Assembly: GCF_021654335.1 (NCBI RefSeq)
Contig: NZ_AP023423.1
Coordinates: 2,231,001 to 2,295,000, forward strand
From: Sideroxyarcus emersonii
GTDB taxonomy: Bacteria > Pseudomonadota > Gammaproteobacteria > Burkholderiales > Gallionellaceae
Length of the DNA: 64,000 nt
Direction: 5' to 3'
The translations under genes and the position numbers were made by a program. Position 1 is the first letter of the stretch. Each line of letters starts with the position of its first letter. Under the pieces are notes generated by a model. That model made no database searches, was not told the DNA's origin, and was given only the letters and a program-made list of their open reading frames with translations. Shown in pieces: positions 28,732 to 37,546 of the stretch.

Positions 28732-30498
28732 ATGAGCCAAACCATCGAAATCAAGGTGCCTGACATCGGCGGATTCAAGAACGTCGCCGTCATCGAGATC
28801 GCCGTCAAGGCCGGCGACAGCGTGGACAAGGAACAGGCGCTGATCACGCTGGAGACCGACAAGGCCACCATGGACGTACCCGCGCCCGCCGCCGGCACGG
28901 TGAAAGAAATGAAGGTCAAGGTCGGCGACAAGGTCAGTGAAGGCTCGGTCATCCTGCTGCTCGACAGTGCCGAGGTATGCGTGCCGAGTGCCGGGCCCAA
29001 AGTAGCGGCTGCTCCGGCTGCCCCCCAGCCATCCCCCGCCCCGACTCAGCACCCGGCACCCGGCACCCAGCACTCCGTCAAAGGCGACATCCATGCCGAA
29101 GTGGTGGTGCTCGGCGCCGGCCCTGGCGGCTATACCGCGGCGTTCCGCGCTGCCGACCTCGGCAAGCAGGTGGTGCTGATCGAGAAGCACGCTTCGCTCG
29201 GCGGTGTCTGCCTCAACGTCGGTTGCATCCCGTCCAAGGCGCTGCTGCATGTGGCCAAGGTCATCAACGAAGCGGAAGAAGTCAGCCATCACGGCGTGAC
29301 CTTCGCCAAGCCGAAGATCGACATCGACCAGATTCGCAGCTGGAAGGAAAGCGTGATCGGCAAGCTCACCGGCGGCCTCGCCGGACTGGCCAAGCAGCGC
29401 AAGGTGCAAGTGGTGCGCGGGGTGGCCAAGTTCACCTCGCCCAACAGCCTTGAGGTGGAAACTGCCGAAGGCAAGAAAGTCGTCACCTTCGACCACGCCA
29501 TCGTCGCCGCCGGCTCCAGCGTGGCACGCATCCCCGGCTTCCCCTACGACGACCCGCGCATCATCGATTCCACCGGCGCATTGGCGCTGCAGGATGTGCC
29601 CAAGCGCATGCTGGTGATCGGCGGCGGCATCATCGGCCTGGAGATGGCCACCGTATATGACGCGCTGGGTGCGAAGATCTCGGTGGTCGAGCTGATGGAC
29701 CAGCTGATGCCGGGCGCGGACAAGGACATGGTCAAGCCGTTGCACACCCGCATCGGCAAACGCTACGAAGCCATCATGCTGAAGACCAAGGTCACCAAGA
29801 TCGAAGCGACCAAGGTCGGCCTGAAGGTCACCTTCGAAGGCGAGCAGGCCCCTGCCGAAGCGCAGGTCTACGACAAGGTGCTGATGGCGGTGGGCCGCCG
29901 CCCGAACGGCCGCGAGATCAATGCCGAAGCAGCCGGGCTCGTGGTAAATGAACGCGGCTTCATCCCGGTCGACAAACAGATGCGCACCAACGTGCCGCAC
30001 ATCTTCGCCATCGGCGACATCGTCGGCGACCCGATGCTGGCGCACAAGGCGGTGCACGAAGGCAAGGTGGCAGCGGAAAACATCGCCGGGCACAAGGCCT
30101 TCTTCGAGCCGCTGACCATTCCTTCCGTGGCCTACACCGACCCCGAGATCGCCTGGATGGGCCTGACCGAGACGCAGGCCAAGGCACAGGGCGTCGAATA
30201 CGAGAAAGCGTCCTTCCCGTGGGCCGCTTCCGGCCGTGCGCTGTCCATCGCGCGCGAAGAAGGTTCGACCAAGGTGCTGCTCGATCCGAAGTCACGCCGC
30301 ATCCTCGGCATGGGTATCGTCGGCGTGAATGCCGGCGAACTGATCGCCGAAGGTGTGCTGGCGCTGGAGATGGGCGCGGACATGGAAGACATCGGCCTCA
30401 CCATCCATCCGCACCCGACACTGTCGGAAACGCTGTGCTTCGCGGCCGAGATGGCGGAAGGCACCATCACCGACCTGCTGGCACCGAAGAAGAAATGA
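28732..30498 (+). CDS. lpdA: Dihydrolipoyl dehydrogenase with N-terminal lipoyl domain
   Basis: E3 component of the pyruvate dehydrogenase complex: reoxidises dihydrolipoyl groups and reduces NAD+. The 588 residues comprise a lipoyl domain (1-80, lysine in [10 protein letters not shown]), an Ala/Pro hinge (about 83-118), an FAD domain ([10 protein letters not shown]), the redox disulfide [13 protein letters not shown], the NAD site [10 protein letters not shown] and the dimer domain with the HPHPTLSE His-Glu pair. The lipoyl-bearing E3 is typical of beta- and some gammaproteobacteria. No E1/E2 genes adjoin it in this window. The stop overlaps the next gene. Confidence 0.97.
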   Translation: MSQTIEIKVPDIGGFKNVAVIEIAVKAGDSVDKEQALITLETDKATMDVPAPAAGTVKEMKVKVGDKVSEGSVILLLDSAEVCVPSAGPKVAAAPAAPQPSPAPTQHPAPGTQHSVKGDIHAEVVVLGAGPGGYTAAFRAADLGKQVVLIEKHASLGGVCLNVGCIPSKALLHVAKVINEAEEVSHHGVTFAKPKIDIDQIRSWKESVIGKLTGGLAGLAKQRKVQVVRGVAKFTSPNSLEVETAEGKKVVTFDHAIVAAGSSVARIPGFPYDDPRIIDSTGALALQDVPKRMLVIGGGIIGLEMATVYDALGAKISVVELMDQLMPGADKDMVKPLHTRIGKRYEAIMLKTKVTKIEATKVGLKVTFEGEQAPAEAQVYDKVLMAVGRRPNGREINAEAAGLVVNERGFIPVDKQMRTNVPHIFAIGDIVGDPMLAHKAVHEGKVAAENIAGHKAFFEPLTIPSVAYTDPEIAWMGLTETQAKAQGVEYEKASFPWAASGRALSIAREEGSTKVLLDPKSRRILGMGIVGVNAGELIAEGVLALEMGADMEDIGLTIHPHPTLSETLCFAAEMAEGTITDLLAPKKK

Positions 30499-31265
30499 TG
30501 CAACGTGCCCTGTTGCTCGGCATGCTCGCGTTGAGCATGCCCGTCAGCGCGTTCGACCTGGACCAGCTCAAGGGCAGACTGAACGAACTGGAGCAGCAGC
30601 CCGCCACAACTTCGGCCGCTCCCGCTGCCAAGCCCTCCGGGCTGGCACAGTTCTCTGCCCAGGAACAAACCACCAGCCTGAAACAGGCGCTCACACAGGG
30701 TGCGGAAACCGCCGTGACCAATCTCGCCAAAGAGAACGGTTACCTGGGCAACGACAAGGTGCGTATTCCGCTGCCGGATAACCTGCAACGGGCCGACCAC
30801 ACCATGCGCAGGCTCGGCCTCGGCAAATATCCGGATGAGCTGATCACCTCCATGAACCGCGCCGCTGAAGCTGCCGTTCCCGAAGCCAGAACGCTGCTGC
30901 TCGCAGCGGTGAAGAACATGACGGTGACCGACGCCAGGGAAATCCTGCTCGGCAACGATGACGCCGCCACGCAATATTTCCGCCGCAATACCGAAACCGC
31001 GCTGGGCACAAGATTCAAGCCCATCGTCACGCAGTCCATGCAGAATGTCGGCCTGGCCCGAACCTATGACCGGTTTGCCGGCAAAGGCGCTCAACTCGGC
31101 CTGGTCAGCCAGCAGGATGCCAACCTCGAGGATTACATCACGCGCAAGGCGCTGGACGGCCTGTTCCTGATGATGGCCGAGCAGGAAAAGGAGATACGCG
31201 CCCATCCTTTGCAGGCCGCCGGAGATCTGGCCAGGAAGGTCTTCTCCGCATTGCGCGGGCAATAA
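30495..31265 (+). CDS. DUF4197 periplasmic protein of unknown function
   Basis: A 256-residue protein with a signal peptide (cleavage near residue 18 after VSAF or SA) and a largely helical body. The DUF4197 signatures are [26 protein letters not shown] and [15 protein letters not shown], plus the C-terminal [16 protein letters not shown]. Two consecutive ATGs are possible; the first overlaps the lpdA stop as ATGA. The family is widespread in proteobacteria with no settled function, and the operon link to lpdA gives little clue. Confidence 0.88.
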   Translation: MMQRALLLGMLALSMPVSAFDLDQLKGRLNELEQQPATTSAAPAAKPSGLAQFSAQEQTTSLKQALTQGAETAVTNLAKENGYLGNDKVRIPLPDNLQRADHTMRRLGLGKYPDELITSMNRAAEAAVPEARTLLLAAVKNMTVTDAREILLGNDDAATQYFRRNTETALGTRFKPIVTQSMQNVGLARTYDRFAGKGAQLGLVSQQDANLEDYITRKALDGLFLMMAEQEKEIRAHPLQAAGDLARKVFSALRGQ

Positions 31266-31314
31266 CCGCGCTTTTCCATCCCCCCCGGCCGGCATTTGAA
31301 GTTTGCCGGCAAAA

Positions 31315-31330
31315 TTGGTAGCCTTACCAA
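31315..31330. promoter_or_regulatory. Palindrome upstream of the TetR gene, candidate operator
   Basis: TTGGTA-GCCT-TACCAA, a perfect 6-bp inverted repeat, ends 24 bp before the ATG of the TetR-type regulator heading the ybhGFSR operon. Position and form suit autorepression. A second hairpin-forming pair, GCCGGCA and TGCCGGC, lies just upstream at 31288-31310. Confidence 0.5.
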
Positions 31331-31354
31331 ACGAAACATTCTCCGGGTGGCGCC

Positions 31355-31915
31355 ATGAGCATCAAGCAAAGCATCCTGATCGCAGGCTCGACACTGTTGC
31401 GCGAGAAAGGCGTGAGCGCGTTGACGCAACCGCAGATCGCGCAGGCAGCCGGCATCAAGCAGAGCCACCTGACCTATTATTTCCCCAAGCGGGCGAACCT
31501 GCTGCTGGCCATCGCCGAATTCACCCTGCACGGCCTGATGGACAGGATTGCCGCACAACTGCAGGCAAACCCGCGGGAAAAAACGCTGGCAGACGGTCTC
31601 GCGCGACTCCTGATCGATGGCCTGCCGCCGCGGGTTCTGCTGGGCCTGATCGTCGCGTCCGACAGCGATCCCGACATCCGCAAGCCGCTGCGCAAGCTGA
31701 TCCGACATGTACGTCTGTCGATCCGCCACCTGCTGGAACAGGCAGGCATCGCCGCCGACGATGAGGCCGCACTGCTGTTCCATGCCACCATTATCGGCCT
31801 CGCCGTCATGCACCAGGCCAGGCTGAACAGGGAATCCGCCGCCGAAGTGCGCAGCGGCCTCGACCGCCTGATACATACGCTGACGCCACATCCGGCACCA
31901 CGGAGACGCCCATGA
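31355..31915 (+). CDS. TetR-family regulator of the YbhGFSR exporter
   Basis: A 186-residue repressor with an N-terminal HTH (residues about 10-55: LREKGVSALTQPQIAQAAGI, then HLTYYFPKRANLL) and a helical ligand domain. It heads an operon with ybhG, ybhF, ybhS and ybhR, coupled to ybhG by ATGA. E. coli has the same logic with CecR (YbiH). The palindrome 24 bp upstream is the likely operator. The ligand is unknown; in E. coli the system is linked to certain antibiotics. Confidence 0.9.
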   Translation: MSIKQSILIAGSTLLREKGVSALTQPQIAQAAGIKQSHLTYYFPKRANLLLAIAEFTLHGLMDRIAAQLQANPREKTLADGLARLLIDGLPPRVLLGLIVASDSDPDIRKPLRKLIRHVRLSIRHLLEQAGIAADDEAALLFHATIIGLAVMHQARLNRESAAEVRSGLDRLIHTLTPHPAPRRRP

Positions 31916-32943
31916 AACGAAAACTCCTGCTGTTCTTCCTTGTTGCCGGCATGCTGGGATCGGCCGGTTTCACGGCATGGCATTTCGGCAATCGGCCGGA
32001 TGCCGATGCCGGCGCGCTGACGCTGTACGGCAACGTCGATATCCGCCAGGTGCAGCTGGCGTTCAACGGTTCCGAACGCATCGCCACCCTGCTGGCGAGG
32101 GAGGGCGAAGCCGTCAAAAAAGGCCAGCTGCTGGCAACGCTGGATTCCGAACGCCTGGCCCGCACGGTCGAGCTGCAGCAGGCACAGCTCGCATCGCAGC
32201 AGCAGGTGCTTGCCCGGCTGGAAGCCGGCAACCGCCCGGAAGAGATCAGCAAGGCCGACGCCGACGCCGACGCGGCGCGCATCGCCGCCGACAATGCCGC
32301 GCATACCTATCAAAGAACGAAGGAGCTGGCCGCGCAGCATTTCGTCGCACAGCAGCAGGCGGACGACGCACTGGCGGCGGCCGATGCGGCACAATCCAGG
32401 TACAGGGCGGCGCAGGAAACCCTGAAGCTCGCGCGGCTGGGACCGCGCCGTGAAGACATCGCGGCGGCACGGGCCATGCTGCAAGCCAACCGGGCCGCAC
32501 TGGAAGTGGCGCGCAAGGCGCTGGCCGACGCATCGCTGTATGCGCCGGACAACGGCATCATGCAGGAACGCATCCTCGAGCCCGGCGACATGGCATCGCC
32601 GCAGCGCCCCGTCTATACGCTGGCGCTGACCGATCCGGTCTGGGTGCGCGCCTACGTCCAGGGACCAAATCTCGGCAAGCTGCAGCCGGGGATGCGCGCC
32701 ACGGTGAGCACCGACAGTTTCCCCGGCAAGCATTATGCGGGCTGGATCGGTTATATCTCGCCGACCGCGGAATTCACGCCGAAATCGGTGGAGACCACCG
32801 AAGTGCGCAGCAGCCTGGTCTACCAGGTACGCATCTTCGTATGCAACCCGCAGGGCGAGCTGCGCATGGGCATGCCTGCCACGGTGAACATCACTCTTGG
32901 ACAGCCAGCCGCGCAGGACGCAGACCGTTGCCGGGATTCCTGA
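31912..32943 (+). CDS. ybhG: HlyD-family membrane fusion protein of an ABC exporter
   Basis: Periplasmic adaptor linking the inner-membrane ABC transporter to an outer-membrane channel. The 343 residues begin with an uncleaved signal anchor (about 5-24), then a split barrel-sandwich/biotinyl-lipoyl-like domain (NVDIRQVQLAFNGSERI), a long coiled-coil hairpin (about 80-200), and a beta-barrel (APDNGIMQERILEPGDMASP). This layout matches YbhG (UPF0194). ATGA-coupled to the TetR gene. The next gene begins seven bases after the stop. Confidence 0.93.
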   Translation: MKRKLLLFFLVAGMLGSAGFTAWHFGNRPDADAGALTLYGNVDIRQVQLAFNGSERIATLLAREGEAVKKGQLLATLDSERLARTVELQQAQLASQQQVLARLEAGNRPEEISKADADADAARIAADNAAHTYQRTKELAAQHFVAQQQADDALAAADAAQSRYRAAQETLKLARLGPRREDIAAARAMLQANRAALEVARKALADASLYAPDNGIMQERILEPGDMASPQRPVYTLALTDPVWVRAYVQGPNLGKLQPGMRATVSTDSFPGKHYAGWIGYISPTAEFTPKSVETTEVRSSLVYQVRIFVCNPQGELRMGMPATVNITLGQPAAQDADRCRDS

Positions 32944-32950
32944 GGAACCC

Positions 32951-34723
32951 GTGACAACCGCCGGCCAGATCGCGCTCGAAGTCAACGACATCTCCAAGTC
33001 GTTCCATGCCGGTGCTCGGCAGGTGCGGGCGTTGCAGCAAGTCAGCTTCCGCGTCCGCCATGGCCTGGTGACCGGCCTGGTCGGTCCCGATGCCGCAGGC
33101 AAGACCACGCTGATGCGCCTCGCCGCCGGTCTGATGCTGCCGGATGCAGGCAGCATCAGCGTGCTCGGCCTGGATGCGGCCACGCAATCGCTGCAGGTGC
33201 AGGGCGCGATCGGCTACATGCCGCAGCGCTTCGGCCTGTACGAAGATCTTTCCGTGCAGGAGAATCTCGATCTCTATGCCGACTTGCAGGGCGTACCCGC
33301 AGCGGAACGCACGGCACGCTATGCCGAACTGATGCGCATGGCCGGACTGGAACCCTTTACCCGACGCCTGGCGGGACGGCTTTCCGGCGGCATGAAACAG
33401 AAGCTGGGCCTCGCCTGCGCGCTGGTGCGCCAACCCGCGCTGCTGCTGCTGGACGAACCGACGGTCGGCGTCGATCCGCTGTCGCGGCGCGAGTTATGGG
33501 ACATCGTGTACCGCCTGGTGCGCGAACACGGCACCAGTGTGCTGCTCAGCACCTCCTATCTGGACGAAGCGGAACGCTGCGACGAAGTCGTACTGCTGCA
33601 TGAGGGCCGCCTGCTGGCACAGGGTACACCCGGCGAATTGCGCGACACCATGCGCGGCCGCACCTACGAGGTCGATACGGCGAACACCGACAAGCGCATG
33701 CTGCTGGCCCGTCTGGCTCAGGCGCCGGGCGTGCTGGACAGCCTGATACAGGGCGATCACATCCGCGTGGTGATGGCGGATGTCGCCCCGTCCGGCTCTG
33801 ACAGGCTGCTGCCCGAGGCAGGCGGCATTGTGCTGAACCCCATTGCACCGCGGTTCGAGGACAGCTTCATCTCTCTGCTCAAGGCGAACACCGGCGGCAG
33901 CAGTATCGTGCTGCCTGCGTTGATCGAACCGCCCGCATCGCGGTTTGCTACAGCAGTCCCGGGCCAGCCCGTCATCGAAGTGAGCCAGTTGCAGCGCCGC
34001 TTCGGCAACTTCTACGCGGTGAACAACCTTGAATTCTCGGTCGCCCGGGGCGAGGTGTTCGGCCTGCTCGGAGCGAACGGCGCGGGAAAATCGACCACCT
34101 TCCGCATGCTGTGCGGGCTGCTGCCGCCCAGCGGCGGCACGCTGCGCGTGGCCGGCGCCGACCTGCGCCATGCCGCCGCCGCGGCACGGGCGCGCATCGG
34201 CTACATGTCGCAGAAGTTCTCCCTGTACGGCAATCTCAGCGTGGCGGAAAACCTGCGTTTTTTCGGCAGCATCTACGGCCTGTCCGGGAAAAAAGGCAAA
34301 CAGCGCATCGATTGGGCACTGCAGGAATTCGAGCTGGCAGCCGTCGCCGAATTCAGCAGCGGCGACCTGTCGCTCGGCTATAAGCAGCGTCTTGCGCTGG
34401 CGTGTGCGCTGATGCACGAGCCGGACATCCTCTTTCTCGACGAACCCACGTCCGGGGTCGATCCGCTGGCCCGCCGCGAGTTCTGGTCGCGCATCAACGT
34501 GCTGGCCGGCCAGGGGGTGACCGTGATGGTCACCACCCATTTCATGGAAGAAGCGGAATACTGCGACCGGCTTGCCATCATGGCGTCCGGCGAGATACTC
34601 ACGCTGGGAACGCCGGCCAGCATCAAGAACCAGGCGCGCTCCGTGCAGCTGCCCGAGCCGACCATGGAAGACGCGTTCGTCGCGCTGATCCGCGCGCACG
34701 AGCAGCGGGAGGTGGCAGCATGA
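32951..34723 (+). CDS. ybhF: Double ATP-binding subunit of the ABC exporter
   Basis: Fused pair of ABC ATPases energising efflux. The GTG at 32951 has GAGGA four bases upstream and yields 590 residues, near E. coli YbhF; a TTG at 32897 would overlap ybhG deeply. NBD1 has a slightly unusual Walker A GPDAAGKTT, signature LSGGMKQKLGLA and Walker B LLLLDEPTVGVDP. NBD2 has GANGAGKST, a degenerate signature LSLGYKQRLALA and LFLDEPTSGVDP. Its stop overlaps ybhS as ATGA. Confidence 0.94.
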   Translation: MTTAGQIALEVNDISKSFHAGARQVRALQQVSFRVRHGLVTGLVGPDAAGKTTLMRLAAGLMLPDAGSISVLGLDAATQSLQVQGAIGYMPQRFGLYEDLSVQENLDLYADLQGVPAAERTARYAELMRMAGLEPFTRRLAGRLSGGMKQKLGLACALVRQPALLLLDEPTVGVDPLSRRELWDIVYRLVREHGTSVLLSTSYLDEAERCDEVVLLHEGRLLAQGTPGELRDTMRGRTYEVDTANTDKRMLLARLAQAPGVLDSLIQGDHIRVVMADVAPSGSDRLLPEAGGIVLNPIAPRFEDSFISLLKANTGGSSIVLPALIEPPASRFATAVPGQPVIEVSQLQRRFGNFYAVNNLEFSVARGEVFGLLGANGAGKSTTFRMLCGLLPPSGGTLRVAGADLRHAAAAARARIGYMSQKFSLYGNLSVAENLRFFGSIYGLSGKKGKQRIDWALQEFELAAVAEFSSGDLSLGYKQRLALACALMHEPDILFLDEPTSGVDPLARREFWSRINVLAGQGVTVMVTTHFMEEAEYCDRLAIMASGEILTLGTPASIKNQARSVQLPEPTMEDAFVALIRAHEQREVAA

Positions 34724-35874
34724 CCCATGGCGATGGAAACCGTAGCGAGCGAGCCGGCAATGCCGGCATGCGCCTGCGCGGGCTGATGCGCAAGGAATTC
34801 CTGCAGATCGTGCGCGACCCGAGCAGCATCGCGATCGCCTTCCTGATGCCGATCTTCCTGCTGCTGCTGTTCGGCTACGGCGTATCACTGGATTCCGAGC
34901 ACATCCCGCTGGCGCTGGTGGTGGAACAGCCGGGAGCGGACACGGCGGACTTCGCCGCCGCATTGCACCAGTCGCGCTATTTCGACACGCGCCTGTACGA
35001 CAACGCCGCCACCGCGCAGGAGGCGATGCTGGCCGGACGCGCCAGCGCCATCGTGGTGTTGCGCGAGGATTTCGCGAAGCAGCTGCGCCAGGCCGGCGGC
35101 GCGCCGGTCCAGCTGATCGTCAACGGCGTGGATGCGAACACCGCGCGCATCGTCACCGGCTACGTGCAAGGGGCATGGGGCAAATGGCTGGAACACTATG
35201 AGCTGCAGCGCGGACTGTCGCCGGACGTGCCGGTCCGGCTGGAGCAGCGCGTGTGGTTCAACGGCGAGCTGCGCAGCCGCAACTTCCTGGTGCCGGGGCT
35301 GGTCGCCATCATCATGACGCTGATCGGCGCACTGCTCACCGCGATGGTGATGTCGCGCGAATGGGAGCGCGGCACGATGGAGGCCTTGCTGGTCACGCCG
35401 CTGTCGATGAGCGAAGTGATCGTCGGCAAACTGCTGCCCTACTTCATCCTCGGCCTGGGCGGGCTGGTGCTGGCGGTGGGCATGGCGCTGTGGATGTTCG
35501 ATGTGCCCTTGCGCGGCTCGCTGTGGGTACTGTTCGCGGCCTCGGCGCTGTTCCTCGTCACCGCCTTGGGCATGGGCCTGCTGATCTCCACCGTGGCGCG
35601 CAGCCAGTTCGTGGCCGGGCTGGTGGCGCTGGTCGCCACCTTCCTGCCCGCGTTCCTGCTTTCCGGCTTCATCTTCGACATCGGCAGCATGCCCCCGATG
35701 GTGCAGCTCATCACCCACCTGATCGCCGCGCGTTACTACGTGGCGATCCTGCAGACCGTCTTCCTCGCCGGCGACGTGTGGAGCGTCATCCTGCCGAATG
35801 CGCTGGGACTGCTGATCCTCGCCTCGGTCTTTCTCGGCCTGACCTGGCGCAATGCGCGCAAGCGACTGGAGTAG
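34720..35874 (+). CDS. ybhS: ABC-2 type permease of the exporter
   Basis: Membrane permease of 384 residues. A first helix (FLMPIFLLLLFGYGV) precedes a large periplasmic domain (about 60-190), then five helices with the ABC-2 signature EWERGTMEALLVTPLS. GGGAGGTG lies upstream of the ATG, which overlaps ybhF's stop. It forms a heterodimer with the following permease. Confidence 0.94.
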   Translation: MTHGDGNRSERAGNAGMRLRGLMRKEFLQIVRDPSSIAIAFLMPIFLLLLFGYGVSLDSEHIPLALVVEQPGADTADFAAALHQSRYFDTRLYDNAATAQEAMLAGRASAIVVLREDFAKQLRQAGGAPVQLIVNGVDANTARIVTGYVQGAWGKWLEHYELQRGLSPDVPVRLEQRVWFNGELRSRNFLVPGLVAIIMTLIGALLTAMVMSREWERGTMEALLVTPLSMSEVIVGKLLPYFILGLGGLVLAVGMALWMFDVPLRGSLWVLFAASALFLVTALGMGLLISTVARSQFVAGLVALVATFLPAFLLSGFIFDIGSMPPMVQLITHLIAARYYVAILQTVFLAGDVWSVILPNALGLLILASVFLGLTWRNARKRLE

Positions 35875-35876
35875 CC

Positions 35877-36986
35877 ATGCCCGGACGGATACTCGCACTG
35901 ATGCTGAAGGAATTCCTGACGCTGCTGAAGGACAAGCGCAGCCGGCTGGTGCTGATCGTTCCGCCGCTGATCCAGCTGGTGGTGTTCGGCTACGCCGCGA
36001 CATTCGACCTGAAGAACGTCCCTTTCGCCGTTTACAACGAAGACCGCGGCGCAGCAGCGCGCGAATTGCTCGCGTCCTTCGACGGCTCGCCCAGCTTCAC
36101 CCAGGTGGCGCAGGTCGATCATGAACAGCAGATCGCCCCGCTGATCGACGGCAAGCAGGTACTGATGGTGGTTCACGTCGGCCCGCATTTCAGCGCGGAC
36201 CTGCAGGCCGGGCGGACGGCAGCGCTGCAGATCATTGTGGATGGCCGCAATTCCAACACCGCCATGCTGGCGATCAACGACGTGAGCGTCATGGTCGACC
36301 GCTTCAACCGCGAGTGGGCTGCCAGCCATGGCGGCAGCCTGCCGCCGTCGCACATCGAGACGCGAGCCTGGTTCAATCCCAACCTGGAGAGCCGCTGGTT
36401 CTTCCTGCCCGGCATCGTCGGCATCCTCACGCTGCTGGTGACCATGCTGGTCACCGCCCTGTCGGTCGCGCGCGAACGCGAGCAGGGCACATTCGACCAG
36501 CTGCTGGTCACGCCCTTGCGCCCGGTGGAGATATTGATCGGGAAAACGCTGCCGGGATTCATCATCGGCATGGCTGAATCCAGCCTGATCGTGCTGGCCG
36601 CAGTGTTCTGGTTCAAGGTGCCGCTGCTCGGCAGTCTGCTCACCCTATATGCAGGTATCGCGCTGTTCCTGCTTTCCGGCGTCGGCGTGGGCCTGATGAT
36701 CTCCTCGCTCGCTCTCACCCAGCAGCAGGGATTGCTGGGCGCCTTCATCTTCATGGTGCCAGCCATCATCCTGTCCGGCTTCGCCACCCCGATCAGGAAC
36801 ATGCCCGCGCTGGTGCAGGCCATCACCCTGATCGACCCGATGCGCTATTTCCTGGTGGTGCTGCGCGGCGTGTTCCTGGAAGGTTTGCCGTTCCACCTGC
36901 TGCTTTCCCAGTTCTGGCCGATGGCGCTGATCGGCCTTGCCTCCTTCATCATCGCCGGCTGGCTGTTCCGCCACCGCATGTACTGA
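35877..36986 (+). CDS. ybhR: ABC-2 type permease of the exporter, second subunit
   Basis: Second permease, 369 residues, starting two bases after the ybhS stop. Same fold: N-terminal helix (LVLIVPPLIQLVVFGYAA), periplasmic domain, and five C-terminal helices with the EREQGTFDQLLVTPLRP motif and SGFATPIRNMP loop. It closes the tetR-ybhGFSR operon. Confidence 0.94.
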   Translation: MPGRILALMLKEFLTLLKDKRSRLVLIVPPLIQLVVFGYAATFDLKNVPFAVYNEDRGAAARELLASFDGSPSFTQVAQVDHEQQIAPLIDGKQVLMVVHVGPHFSADLQAGRTAALQIIVDGRNSNTAMLAINDVSVMVDRFNREWAASHGGSLPPSHIETRAWFNPNLESRWFFLPGIVGILTLLVTMLVTALSVAREREQGTFDQLLVTPLRPVEILIGKTLPGFIIGMAESSLIVLAAVFWFKVPLLGSLLTLYAGIALFLLSGVGVGLMISSLALTQQQGLLGAFIFMVPAIILSGFATPIRNMPALVQAITLIDPMRYFLVVLRGVFLEGLPFHLLLSQFWPMALIGLASFIIAGWLFRHRMY

Positions 36987-37036
36987 TCAAGAATGCGAAA
37001 ATATCCTTCGCCCCAACTTCCTCTGTCATCCCGCCG

Positions 37037-37456
37037 ATGGATACCCTGAACGCCATCCTCAGCAGCGACCTCAGCCTGTGGGGCCTGTTCGTCAGCAGCT
37101 TCCTCGCCGCCACGCTGCTGCCGGGCGGTTCCGAGGCCGTGCTGTTCGGCGTACTGAAGCTCCACCCCGAACTGTTCTGGCCTGCGCTGTTGCTGGGCAC
37201 GCTCGGCAACACGCTGGGCGGCATGGTGACCTTCGGCATGGGCTGGCTGCTGCCGCAGACGCAGCAACTCAAGCATGTCGAAAAAGTGCGGAAATACGGC
37301 ACACCCGCGCTGATGCTGGCCTGGGTGCCGCTGATCGGCGATGCACTCTGCCTCGCCGCCGGCTGGCTGCGCCTCAGCTGGTGGCAGGCCGCGCTGTTCA
37401 TCGCCATCGGAAAATTCGCACGCTACTGGGTGGTCGCGGTCTTCACCCAGATTTGA
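37037..37456 (+). CDS. YqaA-like SNARE-associated membrane protein
   Basis: A 139-residue inner-membrane protein of the DedA/VTT superfamily, YqaA branch. Seen are SSFLAATLLPGGSEAVLF near residue 20, the GNTLGGMVTFGMGW re-entrant segment and the KYGTPALMLAWVPLIGDALCLAAGWLR stretch split over two helices. YqaA-type proteins are small relatives of lipid scramblase-like transporters; a precise role is not established. It is a separate unit 50 bp after ybhR. Confidence 0.88.
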   Translation: MDTLNAILSSDLSLWGLFVSSFLAATLLPGGSEAVLFGVLKLHPELFWPALLLGTLGNTLGGMVTFGMGWLLPQTQQLKHVEKVRKYGTPALMLAWVPLIGDALCLAAGWLRLSWWQAALFIAIGKFARYWVVAVFTQI

Positions 37457-37546
37457 CCCTGCCGGCATATCGCAAATGCCCGGTGATGTTGCATCCGCCC
37501 CCGCTACCGACTACATTGCCTGCACTACAACCAGAATCCCAGTTCG

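Noticed and set aside
27363..29000. 545-codon minus-strand frame opposite proA and lpdA
   Set aside because: Antisense to two clearly conserved genes; low-information composition.
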